NCBI GenBank assembly: GCA_003282175.1
Contig: QBZX01000003.1
Span: 95,309 to 159,308, forward strand
DNA length: 64,000 nucleotides
Origin: Pelagibacteraceae bacterium AG-337-G06
GTDB lineage: Bacteria > Pseudomonadota > Alphaproteobacteria > Pelagibacterales > AG-422-B15
Reading direction: 5' to 3'
A program made the translations under genes and the position numbers. Each line of letters begins with the position of its first letter. Position 1 is the stretch's first letter. This document shows, one piece after another, positions 36,623 through 47,083 of the stretch. Under the pieces are notes generated by a model. That model was not told the DNA's origin and did not search any database. It was given only the letters and a program-made list of their open reading frames with translations.

Positions 36623-37000
36623 TTAAAATATGCCCATCACCATCATCCAGAAAATTACCGTTAGAACAACTGTAAGAAATACTGTTAACCATCCTGTCAA
36701 TTTGGCAGTATTTAAGTCCAATCCATAGCCTGAGTCCCAAAACAGATGTCTGATACAATTTGCAAAATAAAATAAATATGAAAATGTTAAACCAATAAGA
36801 ATTGTTCTAACAAATAAATTGTTAGCTAATTTGATTACAGTCTCAAAAAAATCTTCACCACTACCAATAGCGAATAGTAAAAATATTATTATCAATGATC
36901 CCAGCGATGAAACAACTCCTGTAATTCTGTGAAGAATAGATAAGATGGAAGTAATTTGCCATCTATAGACTTGAAGGTGAGGTGAAAGTGGATTGCTCAT
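36623..37000 (-). CDS. sdhC: succinate dehydrogenase cytochrome b556 subunit
   Basis: NPLSPHLQVYRWQITSILSILHRITGVVSSLG; FANCIRHLFWDSGYGLDL. Confidence 0.95.
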   Translation of the reverse strand: MSNPLSPHLQVYRWQITSILSILHRITGVVSSLGSLIIIFLLFAIGSGEDFFETVIKLANNLFVRTILIGLTFSYLFYFANCIRHLFWDSGYGLDLNTAKLTGWLTVFLTVVLTVIFWMMVMGIF

Positions 37001-37049
37001 TACTAATCACCTATTTATATCAAAAAGAATAGATTTAAACGACAGTAAA

Positions 37050-39008
37050 TTAATTTTTCCTTGGTATTAATGCCCAATAATCAAGACTTAAAAGCACCGA
37101 AGGATCAAATCTATTATTTGCATCCCGATGTTGAAATTGATACGCCTGCGCATCTCCTATTCCATTACTTCTTATTCGTAATGCTCCAAGCTTATCTGAA
37201 ACTTCAATCTTGTCTAAAATAGTACTCCACGCAAAAACTGTTGTTCCCGCAAAGCAAGGTGAAGCATGAGTACCTCCATTTATTGCAATAATTTTAAAAG
37301 CATTCGACAAGCCATTAAAGGTGAGAGCTCTTGTTAAGCTAATTACATGACCACCATATACAATCCGTTTACCAAATTTTCCACCTTTTTCAACGAAATG
37401 ATTGAAATGAACTTTAGCATTATTTTGGTACAGTTTAGTCGCCATCATATGTTCTGCTTCTTCTACTGTCATTCCATCAATGTGATTAATTTTTTCACTA
37501 ACATTATAATCTTCGTAACAAAGAGCAGATCCAGATGCTGCAAAGTCAAAATTCGAAACATCAAAATTATAATTTTTAGCAATAGATATTACTTCTTTAT
37601 TTGATACTTCCTTATTTAAGTCAGGAATTGAGGGATCAACTTTTTTAAGATTTTTATTTTTCTTTCTCACCATGACCCATCTTTTATAATCAATTACAGG
37701 ATCACCGTGTTGATTAGATCCGATTGAATGTACATAAACGACCCCGTTATCTCCATTTGAATTTTCTTTAATACCTATAACTTCTGACGTTGAATGAATT
37801 GTATCCCCTGGGTAAGCTGGTTTGAGAAATTTGCATTCAGCATATCCAAGATTAGCAATTGCATTTAATGAAATATCTGGAACGGTTTTTCCAAACGCAA
37901 TATTGAATAAAAGAAAATCATCAACTGGAGATTCATCTAAGGACATTTTTTTTGCAAACTCTTTTGATGAATGTAAGGCATACCTAGATCCATAAAGAGC
38001 TGTATACAATGCACAGTCTCCTGAAGTGATTGTTCTGGGTGTTGCATGAATAATTTTTTGACCCATTTTGAAGTCTTCAAAAAAATTACCAATTTTATAT
38101 TTACTTGTTGATGTTTGTAACTCCTCAATATGAGAGTCTTCCTCGACTTTATTGACTAGTGACTCGGCTTCTATAACTCTTTTTGCATGGGCAACATGAA
38201 GTTCTTCTATTTGACTATTCTCAAACGTTATAACACCAATGTTAGGATCCTTTTTTCGTGCCTCCTCAAAAGCTGCAACAATTCTTTTTGCTTTATCAAG
38301 CTGTTCTGGAGTTGGAGTGAAAATTTTATTGCATATTTGAATTTGCCCAGGGTGAATGAGTGTTTTGCCATCAAAACCTAATCCATGACTATAAGTACAT
38401 TCTTCCTCAAAACCTTTTGAGTCTTTAATATCGTTAAATACTCCATCTAATATCGATAATTTAAATGCTTTTGAAGCCATCATACATTTTTCAAAACTAG
38501 TAACTAAGGCGGTTCTTTTTAACTCGTCTTCTAGTCCGAGTTCAGTTGAAAGATCATTAGTTCCCATAACAAAACATTTTAAATATTTTGAAGATTTGGC
38601 AATGTCATATGCGTTTACTATGGAAAGTGCTGTCTCCATCATTACCCATATTTTTATTTCCTTATTATTAATATATTTTTCACACTCTTGTATATCTTTA
38701 GCCTCATTAACTTTTGGCACTAATATTGCATCTGGAGAACAATTCTCTAAAATTTTTAAATCTTTCTGCCCTTCTTCAGAATCAAAATTATTTATTCTTA
38801 TTACCTGCTCTTTGTTTTTATTCACTCCTGAATTTAAAATATCAATAATGGCTTTTCTTGCATCTTCTTTTGCGCTCAATGCTACAGAGTCCTCTAAATC
38901 GTAAATCAATGAGTCGACATCCAATGTACTGCTCTTTTTTAGTGCCTTGGCATTAGAGCCTGGAACGTAAAGCACACTCCTTCTTGGTTTTCTTATATCT
39001 TTTCTCAT
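37050..39008 (-). CDS. fusion protein: N-terminal HpcH/CitE-type (malyl-CoA lyase-like) plus C-terminal MaoC-type (mesaconyl-CoA hydratase-like)
   Basis: N-term PRRSVLYVPGSNAKALKKSSTLDVDSLIYDLEDSVA...GLGFDGKTLIHPGQI; C-term FEDFKMGQKIIHATPRTITSGDCALYTALYGSRYALHSS ... YPGDTIHSTSEVIGIKE; single uninterrupted 652-aa ORF. Confidence 0.85.
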   Translation of the reverse strand: MRKDIRKPRRSVLYVPGSNAKALKKSSTLDVDSLIYDLEDSVALSAKEDARKAIIDILNSGVNKNKEQVIRINNFDSEEGQKDLKILENCSPDAILVPKVNEAKDIQECEKYINNKEIKIWVMMETALSIVNAYDIAKSSKYLKCFVMGTNDLSTELGLEDELKRTALVTSFEKCMMASKAFKLSILDGVFNDIKDSKGFEEECTYSHGLGFDGKTLIHPGQIQICNKIFTPTPEQLDKAKRIVAAFEEARKKDPNIGVITFENSQIEELHVAHAKRVIEAESLVNKVEEDSHIEELQTSTSKYKIGNFFEDFKMGQKIIHATPRTITSGDCALYTALYGSRYALHSSKEFAKKMSLDESPVDDFLLFNIAFGKTVPDISLNAIANLGYAECKFLKPAYPGDTIHSTSEVIGIKENSNGDNGVVYVHSIGSNQHGDPVIDYKRWVMVRKKNKNLKKVDPSIPDLNKEVSNKEVISIAKNYNFDVSNFDFAASGSALCYEDYNVSEKINHIDGMTVEEAEHMMATKLYQNNAKVHFNHFVEKGGKFGKRIVYGGHVISLTRALTFNGLSNAFKIIAINGGTHASPCFAGTTVFAWSTILDKIEVSDKLGALRIRSNGIGDAQAYQFQHRDANNRFDPSVLLSLDYWALIPRKN

Positions 39009-40021
39009 TATTTTAAATGGTCCTCTATCAGCATTTCAGCAATTTGAATTGTGTTTAAGGCTGCACCTTTCCTCAAATTATCAGATACTACCCAAATTGA
39101 TAAACCATTTTTAGTTGAAGTGTCTTCTCTAATTCTTGAAATATAAGTATCGTCATTACCAGCACATTCTTTCGGAGTTACATACCCACCATCTTCACGT
39201 TCATCGAGTAATTTACAACCTGGCGCATTTTTAATCGCCTCTCTTGCTTGCTCTACAGACACTTTTTCATGAAATTCAATATTCACTGCCTCTGAATGAC
39301 CAATGAAAACCGGTACTCTCACACATGTTGCGCTAAATTCTATTTCATTAGACAGAATCTTTTTTGTTTCTTGATTCATCTTAAGCTCTTCTTTTGTATA
39401 CCCATCATCCATAAATTTATCAATATGAGGTATAACATTAAATGCAATTGGTTTTGTAAACTTAACATTGTCTTTTATTTCATCTGAGAACATGTTTTTT
39501 GTTTGGTCAAATAATTCATCCATACCAGCTTTACCTGCACCTGAAACAGATTGATAAGTTGAAACAATCACTTTTTTTATTTTAGAAATTTCATGCAATG
39601 GCTTTAATGCTACGACTAGTTGTATTGTTGAACAATTAGGATTTGCAATAATATTTTTTATTTTATAATTTTTTATTGCATCGGGATTTACTTCAGGAAC
39701 AATTAAGGGTACATCTTTATCCATTCTGAATTGACTTGAATTATCGATAACAATGCAATTTTTTTCAGCAAACATGGGTGCCCATTCTTTTGATACGCTT
39801 GCTCCAGCTGAAAATAGTGCTAGATCAACTTTTGCTGGATCAAATTTGTCAATGGCTTCAACTGTGAGCTCCTTATCTCCAAATTCAACTTTCGTTCCTT
39901 CACTTTTGCTTGATGCAACAGGAAAAATGTTTGCTGAATCATACTTTTTATCTGAAAGTATATTGAGCATCTCTCTACCGACATTCCCAGTTGCTCCAAC
40001 TATTGCGATATTTAAGCTCAT
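39008..40021 (-). CDS. asd: aspartate-semialdehyde dehydrogenase
   Basis: IAIVGATGNVGREMLNIL, NPNCSTIQLVVALKPL, YQSVSGAGKAGMDEL. Confidence 0.97.
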   Translation of the reverse strand: MSLNIAIVGATGNVGREMLNILSDKKYDSANIFPVASSKSEGTKVEFGDKELTVEAIDKFDPAKVDLALFSAGASVSKEWAPMFAEKNCIVIDNSSQFRMDKDVPLIVPEVNPDAIKNYKIKNIIANPNCSTIQLVVALKPLHEISKIKKVIVSTYQSVSGAGKAGMDELFDQTKNMFSDEIKDNVKFTKPIAFNVIPHIDKFMDDGYTKEELKMNQETKKILSNEIEFSATCVRVPVFIGHSEAVNIEFHEKVSVEQAREAIKNAPGCKLLDEREDGGYVTPKECAGNDDTYISRIREDTSTKNGLSIWVVSDNLRKGAALNTIQIAEMLIEDHLK

Positions 40022-40024
40022 AAA

Positions 40025-41134
40025 TTAGAAATTCTGTTTTAATTGATTAATAATTTTTTCTCCCATTTCAACTGTCGACAAATTTTTATTATCATCACCT
40101 ATTAAGTCGGCTGTCTTATAGCCATCTGAAAGTACTTTATTAACAGATTGATTAATGAGATCAGATTCCTTATCCATATTAAATGAATATTTAAGACACA
40201 TTGCAAAACTTAAGATAGATGCAATAGGATTAGCTATTCCTTTGCCAGCAATATCAGGCGCTGATCCGTGAACGGGTTCATAAAGAGATTTTCTAGAGTT
40301 ATTTGAATCAAAAGCGCCCAATGAAGCTGAAGGCAGCATTCCTAGAGACCCTGTTAACATAGCGGCTTCATCGGAAAGAATATCTCCAAATAAATTGTCA
40401 GTAACAATTACGTCAAATTGTTTTGGATTTCTTACAAGTTGCATAGCGCAATTGTCTGCATACATATGTGAAAGCTCAACATTTGGATATTCATTTTTAT
40501 GAATGTAAGAAACTTCTTCTCTCCATAAAATACCCGACTCCATAACATTTGATTTTTCACATGAAGTTACTCTATTGTCTCTTTTGCTTGCCAGTTCAAA
40601 AGCAATTCTTGCAACTCTTCTTATTTCCTCTGTAGTGTATGACTGGGTATTAATTCCAATTCTGGTTCCATCACTTTTTTCTTCAATACCTCTTGGCTCT
40701 CCAAAATAAATACCACCTGTAAGTTCTCTGACAATTAGGATGTCTAAACCAGAAACAAGTTCAGATTTTAAAGATGATGCATCAACCATTGATTCAAAAC
40801 ATAAAGCGGGTCTTAAATTAGCAAATAGATCCATTTCTTTTCTAATACTTAAAAGCCCTTGCTCAGGCCTTAGAGAAAAATCAAGATTATCCCACTTTTC
40901 TCCTCCAACGGCACCAAGTAAGACTGCGTGAGAGTCTTTTGCCTTAGCTAATGTTTCATCTGATAAGGGAACACCGTATCGATCATAAGCTGCTCCACCA
41001 ATATCATCTTTTTGTATTTCAAAAACAACATCACTTTTTTCTTCAACACATTTAGCAACTTTAATAACTTCATCCATTACTTCTGGACCAATACCATCTC
41101 CAGATAAAATTAATAATTTATATAATTTTCTCAT
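40025..41134 (-). CDS. leuB: 3-isopropylmalate dehydrogenase
   Basis: [60 protein letters not shown]. Confidence 0.98.
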   Translation of the reverse strand: MRKLYKLLILSGDGIGPEVMDEVIKVAKCVEEKSDVVFEIQKDDIGGAAYDRYGVPLSDETLAKAKDSHAVLLGAVGGEKWDNLDFSLRPEQGLLSIRKEMDLFANLRPALCFESMVDASSLKSELVSGLDILIVRELTGGIYFGEPRGIEEKSDGTRIGINTQSYTTEEIRRVARIAFELASKRDNRVTSCEKSNVMESGILWREEVSYIHKNEYPNVELSHMYADNCAMQLVRNPKQFDVIVTDNLFGDILSDEAAMLTGSLGMLPSASLGAFDSNNSRKSLYEPVHGSAPDIAGKGIANPIASILSFAMCLKYSFNMDKESDLINQSVNKVLSDGYKTADLIGDDNKNLSTVEMGEKIINQLKQNF

Positions 41135-41757
41135 ATTATTTCGCTTCTAAATAACCAAGGCGTTTTCTTAGCTTGATTATTTTCAAAATCTGAAATCGAA
41201 CTTGATTTATTTAAAGTCATGCCAATGTCGTCAAGTCCTTCAATTAAACATTTCTTCTTAACAGGATCGATTTCGAATGTTATTTCCTTTTGTTCATTGT
41301 TTTCTAAATAAGTTATGTTCTGCTTTTCTAGGTCAATGTTGAAATTCAATGTATTCTCAGCAGAGTCCTGTAATTTAGCTACAGTTTCTTCGTCAAGAAT
41401 TATAGGTAAAATACCATTTTTGAAACAGTTATTATAAAATATATCGGCGTAACTTGGCGCAATTATACATTTAATACCATAGTCAGCAATTGACCAAGGG
41501 GCATGTTCCCGTGAAGAGCCACAACCAAAATTTTTACCCGCTATCAAGATACTCGCACCTTTATACTGATCTTGATTGAGTTCAAAAGAATCTATTTTAT
41601 TACCATCCTGATCAAACTTTAACTCAAAAAATAAATATTCTCCAAGACCGGTTCTTTTAATAGTTTTCAAAAACTGTTTTGGAATTATCATATCTGTATC
41701 AACATTAGTTATCCGTAAAGGAATTGCGTTACCAGTTAGTTTATTAAATTTCTCCAT
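41131..41757 (-). CDS. leuD: 3-isopropylmalate dehydratase small subunit
   Basis: [43 protein letters not shown]. Confidence 0.97.
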   Translation of the reverse strand: MEKFNKLTGNAIPLRITNVDTDMIIPKQFLKTIKRTGLGEYLFFELKFDQDGNKIDSFELNQDQYKGASILIAGKNFGCGSSREHAPWSIADYGIKCIIAPSYADIFYNNCFKNGILPIILDEETVAKLQDSAENTLNFNIDLEKQNITYLENNEQKEITFEIDPVKKKCLIEGLDDIGMTLNKSSSISDFENNQAKKTPWLFRSEII

Positions 41758-43160
41758 TATAGATCTCTAAAATCAGTTAATTTACCTTTGATAGCTGCAG
41801 CAGCAGCCATTTGTGGACTCATTAAGTGTGTTCGCCCACCTCTTCCTTGTCTTCCTTCAAAATTTCTATTTGAAGTTGATGCACATCTTTCTTGAGGTTT
41901 AAGTTTATCTGCATTCATGGCTAAACACATTGAACATCCAGGATCCCTCCAATCGAACCCTGCTTCTATAAATATTTTGTCTAAGCCTTCTTTTTCTGCC
42001 TGTTCTTTTACAAGTCCCGAGCCTGGAACAATCATTGCATGAACATTTTTTTCAACTTTGCGACCTTTTGCAATTTTAGATACGGCCCTTAAATCTTCTA
42101 TTCGTCCATTCGTGCAAGATCCGATAAAAACTTTGTTTACTTCAATTTCATTAATTGGCGTATTGGGTTCTAGACCCATATAGTCAAGCGCTCTTTCAAT
42201 AGATCTCTTTTTTTCATCACTACTTGCATTTTTTGGATCAGGAACATAGCCATCGATCGAGACAACATCTTCTGGACTTGTTCCCCAAGTGACTTGGGGA
42301 ATAATTTCATCAGCTTTTATTTCTACGATCTCGTCATATTGTGCGCCTTCATCAGTAGCAAGCGATTGCCAATACCTAATAGCTGTTTCAAACTCAACTC
42401 CAGAAGGAGCAAGTGGTCTGCCCTTTAAATATTCCCAAGTTTTCTCATCAGGGCTGATTAAACCAGCTCTTGCACCTGCCTCAATAGACATATTGCAAAC
42501 TGTCATTCTGCCTTCCATTGATAAATTTCTAATTACGTCACCTGTATATTCAATCACATAACCTGTTCCACCAGCAGTTCCTATTTTTTTTATAATTGCT
42601 AATATTATATCTTTCGCAGTTACTCCATCCATGACCTCACCTGTAATTTTAATGCACATATTTTTAGCTTTTGTTTGAATCAGAGTTTGAGTAGCAAGAG
42701 TATGTTCAACTTCAGATGTTCCTATGCCCCACGCTAAAGCTCCAAAAGCACCATGAGTGGACGTATGACTATCTCCACAAACTATTGTCATTCCAGGTTG
42801 AGTAAATCCTTGCTCGGGGCCAACAATATGAACTATACCTTGCCGCTTATCTGACATCGGTAAGTAAGTAATATTATTTTCCCTAGCGTTCCTCTCTAAT
42901 GTTTCAACTTGTAATTTAGAGTCTGGGTCTGCTATGCCCTTATCCCTATCCATAGTGGGCACATTATGGTCTGCTGTAGCCAGAGTAAATTCAGGTCTTC
43001 TAACTTTTCTACCGCTCATTCGCAATCCCTCAAAGGCTTGTGGACTTGTTACCTCGTGGACAAGATGTCGGTCAATATAAAGTATTGTAGTTCCATCATC
43101 ATTAATGGAAACGATATGGTTATCCCATATTTTATCATACAAAGTTTTTGGCGCACTCAT
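41757..43160 (-). CDS. leuC: 3-isopropylmalate dehydratase large subunit
   Basis: [76 protein letters not shown]. Confidence 0.98.
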   Translation of the reverse strand: MSAPKTLYDKIWDNHIVSINDDGTTILYIDRHLVHEVTSPQAFEGLRMSGRKVRRPEFTLATADHNVPTMDRDKGIADPDSKLQVETLERNARENNITYLPMSDKRQGIVHIVGPEQGFTQPGMTIVCGDSHTSTHGAFGALAWGIGTSEVEHTLATQTLIQTKAKNMCIKITGEVMDGVTAKDIILAIIKKIGTAGGTGYVIEYTGDVIRNLSMEGRMTVCNMSIEAGARAGLISPDEKTWEYLKGRPLAPSGVEFETAIRYWQSLATDEGAQYDEIVEIKADEIIPQVTWGTSPEDVVSIDGYVPDPKNASSDEKKRSIERALDYMGLEPNTPINEIEVNKVFIGSCTNGRIEDLRAVSKIAKGRKVEKNVHAMIVPGSGLVKEQAEKEGLDKIFIEAGFDWRDPGCSMCLAMNADKLKPQERCASTSNRNFEGRQGRGGRTHLMSPQMAAAAAIKGKLTDFRDL

Positions 43161-43196
43161 AATTCAGTTAATGATATTAAAAAGAAAAAGAATTGT

Positions 43197-43772
43197 TTAT
43201 TCTTTTGTACTGTCTGTTTCTTCTGATTTTCCATCTTCCGCCTCAGGACTATTTTCCTCTTTTGCTTCAGGGGTATCTTCAGTTTGTGACTCTGAAGTCT
43301 CAGCTTGCATGGTAGCCTCCTCTTCAGTTGCAAGTTCTTCTGCGGCAACGATTTGTTCTTCCGCAACCTCTTCTGTTTCATCAATATAAAGACTAGCTAA
43401 ATCAGGCTGCTTCTTTCTAATTCTTTCAACAATTCTTGCTTTTTTACCAGTCAGGTCTCTTAAGTAGTAAAGCTTTGCTCTTCTCACATGCCCACTTCTT
43501 ACAATGGAAATGGAGTCAATAGTTGGGCTAAAAATTGGAAAAACTCTTTCAACACCTTCACCAAAAGATATTTTTCTTACCGTGAATGAAGAACTGAGGC
43601 CTCTATTCTTTTTTCTTATACAAACACCTTCGAATGCTTGGATACGTTCTCTTGTACCTTCTCTAACCTTAACATTTACTCTGACAGTATCACCTGGATG
43701 AAACTGAGGTATTTTCTTACCCTTTATAAGTGTCTTGATTTGATCTTTTTCAAACTGTTCAATAATATTCAT
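43197..43772 (-). CDS. rplS: 50S ribosomal protein L19 with acidic C-terminal extension
   Basis: [56 protein letters not shown]...; then about 60 aa Glu/Thr/Ser-rich tail. Confidence 0.97.
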   Translation of the reverse strand: MNIIEQFEKDQIKTLIKGKKIPQFHPGDTVRVNVKVREGTRERIQAFEGVCIRKKNRGLSSSFTVRKISFGEGVERVFPIFSPTIDSISIVRSGHVRRAKLYYLRDLTGKKARIVERIRKKQPDLASLYIDETEEVAEEQIVAAEELATEEEATMQAETSESQTEDTPEAKEENSPEAEDGKSEETDSTKE

Positions 43773-43799
43773 GATTGCCTCGCACCGTCTTTTAATACT

Positions 43800-44516
43800 T
43801 TATTTCTTGCTTGTCTTGTTTTTTTTGTAGTTTTTCCATATGTCTGGCCTCATTTTCTTAGTTATTTTCTCAGACATATCCAAGCGCCATTTACTGATAT
43901 TCTTATGATTACCAGACAGCAATACATCTGGAATAGTTATGTTTTTCCATGTTTTTGGCCTGGTATATTGTGGATACTCTAATAAGTCATTGTTAAATGA
44001 TTCCATTTCACTAGATTCACTATGTCCCAAAGTCCCTGGAAGGAGTCTGACTATTGACTCAACTAAAACCTGAGCAGCTAACTCTCCACCGGCTAAAATG
44101 TAGTCTCCAATACTTAATTCTTCTATCTCGTAATAATCCAAAAGGCGTTGATCAATTCCCTCATACCTACCGCAGAGAAGATTTATTCCTTTCATTTTTG
44201 ATAATTTGCTAACTTTCTTTTGCGTAAGAGGTTTTCCCCTTGGACTTAAGTAAATTAGAGGATATTTTTCTTTGGATTTAATATTTCTATAGCATGCATC
44301 AATAGCTTTACCCATGATATCTGGTTTAAAAATCATTCCTGGTCCACCACCAGCTGTTGTATCATCAATTTTTTTATGTTTATCTTTAGTATATTTCCGA
44401 GGGTCAATTGTTTTTAATGACCATATCTTTTTGCTATGAGCTTTACCTATAACACCTTGTCCGAGTATTCCAGGAAAAGAGTCAGGAAATATTGATATGA
44501 TTTTAACTTTATACAT
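43800..44516 (-). CDS. trmD: tRNA (guanine37-N1)-methyltransferase
   Basis: IISIFPDSFPGILGQGVIGKA, DDTTAGGGPGMIFKPD, CGRYEGIDQRLLDYYEIEELSIGDYILAGGELAA. Confidence 0.98.
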   Translation of the reverse strand: MYKVKIISIFPDSFPGILGQGVIGKAHSKKIWSLKTIDPRKYTKDKHKKIDDTTAGGGPGMIFKPDIMGKAIDACYRNIKSKEKYPLIYLSPRGKPLTQKKVSKLSKMKGINLLCGRYEGIDQRLLDYYEIEELSIGDYILAGGELAAQVLVESIVRLLPGTLGHSESSEMESFNNDLLEYPQYTRPKTWKNITIPDVLLSGNHKNISKWRLDMSEKITKKMRPDIWKNYKKNKTSKK

Positions 44517-44520
44517 TTTG

Positions 44521-45027
44521 TTAATTTAAATATTCACTTACATTTTGAACCAGTAATAATTTTTTCTCTAAATCCACTTTTTTTATTGTCGCTTTTGAGA
44601 ATGGAATAAAAAAATCTTTTTGGTCTTTCTTTCTTACCTCTATCAAATCAGCTGATCCATAATTTTCAACTGAACATACTTTTCCGAGTGTTTTCTTATT
44701 TTCATCCTTTACTTCTAAATTAATTAATTCGTGAAAATAATATTTTTTTTGATTATTAATTTCAGGTAATTCAGAAGAATCTATTTCTATAAGGGATCCA
44801 ACTATCAACTCAGATTTTTCCCTACTATCAACTTCCTTGCATGAAACTATATATCCATTAGGCAATTCTTTTATTTTATTTAGGTTTGTAGATTTATAAT
44901 TGTTTCCAATCTTAAAAGACTTGAACTTAAATATATCATCAGGGTTTTCCGTGAAAGATGTTATTTTGAAAAACCCTTTTAATCCATGAACTCCTCTAAC
45001 TTCGCCAACTGCTATCAACTTAGACAT
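44521..45027 (-). CDS. rimM: 16S rRNA processing protein RimM
   Basis: AVGEVRGVHGLKGFFKITSFTENP; position between trmD and rpsP. Confidence 0.93.
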   Translation of the reverse strand: MSKLIAVGEVRGVHGLKGFFKITSFTENPDDIFKFKSFKIGNNYKSTNLNKIKELPNGYIVSCKEVDSREKSELIVGSLIEIDSSELPEINNQKKYYFHELINLEVKDENKKTLGKVCSVENYGSADLIEVRKKDQKDFFIPFSKATIKKVDLEKKLLLVQNVSEYLN

Positions 45028-45053
45028 GATGAATTAGAATTAGAATTAGACTT

Positions 45054-45560
45054 TTACTTGTTCTCATCTCCTGCTTGGTCTTCCCCTTTTTTTTCCTCCT
45101 CTGCTGGAGCTTCTTCCTCTGCTGGAGCTTCCTCTGCTGGAGCTTCTTCCTCTGCTGGAGCTTCTTCTGCTGGAGCTTCTTCTGCTGCTGGAGCTTCTTC
45201 TGCTGGAGCTTCTTCTGCTGCTGCAGACGCCTCTTGAGCTGTCGCTAAACGTTCTTGAGCTTTTTTCTTTGGTTGTGCTTTTTTTGGATTGTTTCCTTGA
45301 GCAGGCATTGGGATTAAACCCGCAGCACCCAGGATCTTTGCAACTTTGTCAGTGGGCTTTGCTCCTTTAGATAACCATTCCTTTATATTATCCTGATCCA
45401 ATTGAACTCTGTCTTTATTATCTTTATTTAGAAGAGGATTAAACAATCCTACTTTCTCAATAAATCTACCGTCTCTTGGACTTCGAGAGTCAGCAACAAC
45501 TACTCTATAGACAGGCCTTTTCTTGGATCCTGCTCTAGATAATCTTATTTTTAATGCCAT
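45054..45560 (-). CDS. rpsP: 30S ribosomal protein S16 with repetitive acidic EEAPA C-terminal extension
   Basis: [41 protein letters not shown]; tail (A/E)EEAPA repeats. Confidence 0.97.
   Translation of the reverse strand: MALKIRLSRAGSKKRPVYRVVVADSRSPRDGRFIEKVGLFNPLLNKDNKDRVQLDQDNIKEWLSKGAKPTDKVAKILGAAGLIPMPAQGNNPKKAQPKKKAQERLATAQEASAAAEEAPAEEAPAAEEAPAEEAPAEEEAPAEEAPAEEEAPAEEEKKGEDQAGDENK
45094..45222 (-). repeat. 15/18-bp in-frame tandem repeat (consensus GAAGAAGCTCCAGCA on - strand) in rpsP 3' end
   Basis: Seven GAxGAAGCTCCAGCA-type units read directly; encodes EEAPA / EEEAPA / AEEAPA. Confidence 0.9.
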
Positions 45561-45584
45561 TTTTTTCTCCTTTTGTTAAAAAAA

Positions 45585-46967
45585 TTAAAATTTATTCTTA
45601 AAAAAATCATTTGGTATACCAGCGCCTAATTGTCCACTTAACATATTTGGATCTATAGAGCCCATTCCCTTTTTTGATAACTTCTTCATCATATCGGACA
45701 TTTTTCTATGCTGTTTTAATATTTTATTGATATCCGAAATTGATGTACCAGAGCCAGCTGCAATTCTTTTCTTTCTTGATCCATTTATAATCTTTGGTTT
45801 ATTTCTCTCATACTTTGTCATTGACAAAATTATTGCCTCTTGTTTTATAATGGAATTTTCAGGATTATCTTGTTGCGGGATTTTATCTTTCATATTTTTA
45901 AGACCAGGAACAAATTTCATTAAATTTGAAATCCCTCCCATTTTTTTCATCTGTCTAATTTGGCTAAGTAAATCATCAAGGTCAAACTCACCTTTTTTCA
46001 GCTTTTCAGCCATCTTTTCAGCGTCCTCTTCTTTAATATTTTCAGATGCTTTTTCAACTAATGTTACGATGTCGCCCATTCCCAGAATACGATTGGCTAT
46101 TCGTTCAGGATGAAAAACTTCAATAGCATCCATTTGCTCACCCATACCCATAAATTTAATAGGACAGTTAGTTGCATATTTCATGCTTAGGGCGGCTCCA
46201 CCTCTGGCATCCCCATCTATCCTCGTTAATATTGTTCCTGTTACTGTAATTGTCTTAGAGAAATCAGTCGCAACATTAACTGCTTCTTGTCCAGTTAAAC
46301 TATCAAGAACCAACAACGTCTCTGTTGGGCTAATTTCTTTTTCTAATTGATTTAATTCATTCATAAGAGTCTGATCGATATTTATTCGTCCAGCTGTATC
46401 AAATAATAGACAGTCGATTTCTTGAAGTTGTGCAAATTGCAAAGCTCTCTTTGCAATATCTATAGGCAACTGATCTTCAACCTTTGGTAGAATTGAAACA
46501 TTTATTTGTTCTGAGAGTTTCTTTAATTGATCAAATGCTGCAGGACGAGACGTATCAAGTGATATTAATAATACTTTTTTATTTTTCTTTTCTTTTAAAT
46601 AATTACCAATTTTCCCAACTGTCGTAGTTTTACCGGAACCTTGTAGTCCAGCAAAAAGATAAATTGAATTTCCACTTTCATTTACTTTCAATTCACTAGA
46701 GTCTGAACCAAGAGTCATTATAAGTTCATCGTTGACAATTTTAGTTATCATTTGAGCTGGAGTTATTGACCTGAGTATTTCCTTGCCGATAGACTCTTTT
46801 TTAATTTTTTCTATAAAACTCTTTGCTACAGGTAAAGCTACGTCAGCTTCCAGGAGCGCTCGCCTAATATCACGCAGGGCCGCTTCCAAAGAGCTCTCGT
46901 CAATAGAGCCAGTCTTTTTTAGACCTTTAAAAATAACATCAAACCTATTACTAAGGCTTTCAAACAT
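45585..46967 (-). CDS. ffh: signal recognition particle protein
   Basis: GLQGSGKTTTVGKIGNYL, DTSRPAAFDQLK, DTAGR, Met-rich M domain MMKKLSKKGMGSIDPNMLSG. Confidence 0.98.
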   Translation of the reverse strand: MFESLSNRFDVIFKGLKKTGSIDESSLEAALRDIRRALLEADVALPVAKSFIEKIKKESIGKEILRSITPAQMITKIVNDELIMTLGSDSSELKVNESGNSIYLFAGLQGSGKTTTVGKIGNYLKEKKNKKVLLISLDTSRPAAFDQLKKLSEQINVSILPKVEDQLPIDIAKRALQFAQLQEIDCLLFDTAGRINIDQTLMNELNQLEKEISPTETLLVLDSLTGQEAVNVATDFSKTITVTGTILTRIDGDARGGAALSMKYATNCPIKFMGMGEQMDAIEVFHPERIANRILGMGDIVTLVEKASENIKEEDAEKMAEKLKKGEFDLDDLLSQIRQMKKMGGISNLMKFVPGLKNMKDKIPQQDNPENSIIKQEAIILSMTKYERNKPKIINGSRKKRIAAGSGTSISDINKILKQHRKMSDMMKKLSKKGMGSIDPNMLSGQLGAGIPNDFFKNKF

Positions 46968-46986
46968 TTATAACTCACTTTCAGCA

Positions 46987-47083
46987 GGTAGCGCATCAGT
47001 GGGCGAAACTCGCTGACTGATGTCGACACCTAAATTAATAGGTACCGCAGGAATATTTTTCTTGCGGAAAACAGCTGTTTTTT
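46987..47083. other. candidate structured RNA or regulatory inverted-repeat cluster between divergent ffh and dapF
   Basis: Potential three-way junction (GGTA 46987-46990 / TACC 47043-47046) enclosing CATCAGT...ACTGATG and CCTA...TAGG, followed by CCGCAGGAA/TTCTTGCGG hairpin and AAAACAGCTGTTTT palindrome running into a T6 tract. Confidence 0.4.

Noticed and set aside
36621-36758. N-terminal extension of the sdhD ORF
   Set aside because: Out-of-frame overlap with the sdhC 3' end; internal MESAKNAW start fits SdhD length and sdhC spacing
43157-43384. Lys/Leu-rich - strand [14 protein letters not shown]...
   Set aside because: Alternate frame of the Glu-rich rplS tail; composition is a by-product of GAA/GAG codons
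44986-45237. + strand ORF encoding [12 protein letters not shown] repeats
   Set aside because: Antisense reading of the rpsP EEAPA minisatellite; no RBS or family support, while the - strand ORF is a bona fide S16
46987-47083. Hammerhead ribozyme-like CTGATG plus GCGAAAC motifs
   Set aside because: CUGAUGA core is broken (A9 is U) and the stem order does not fit any hammerhead permutation
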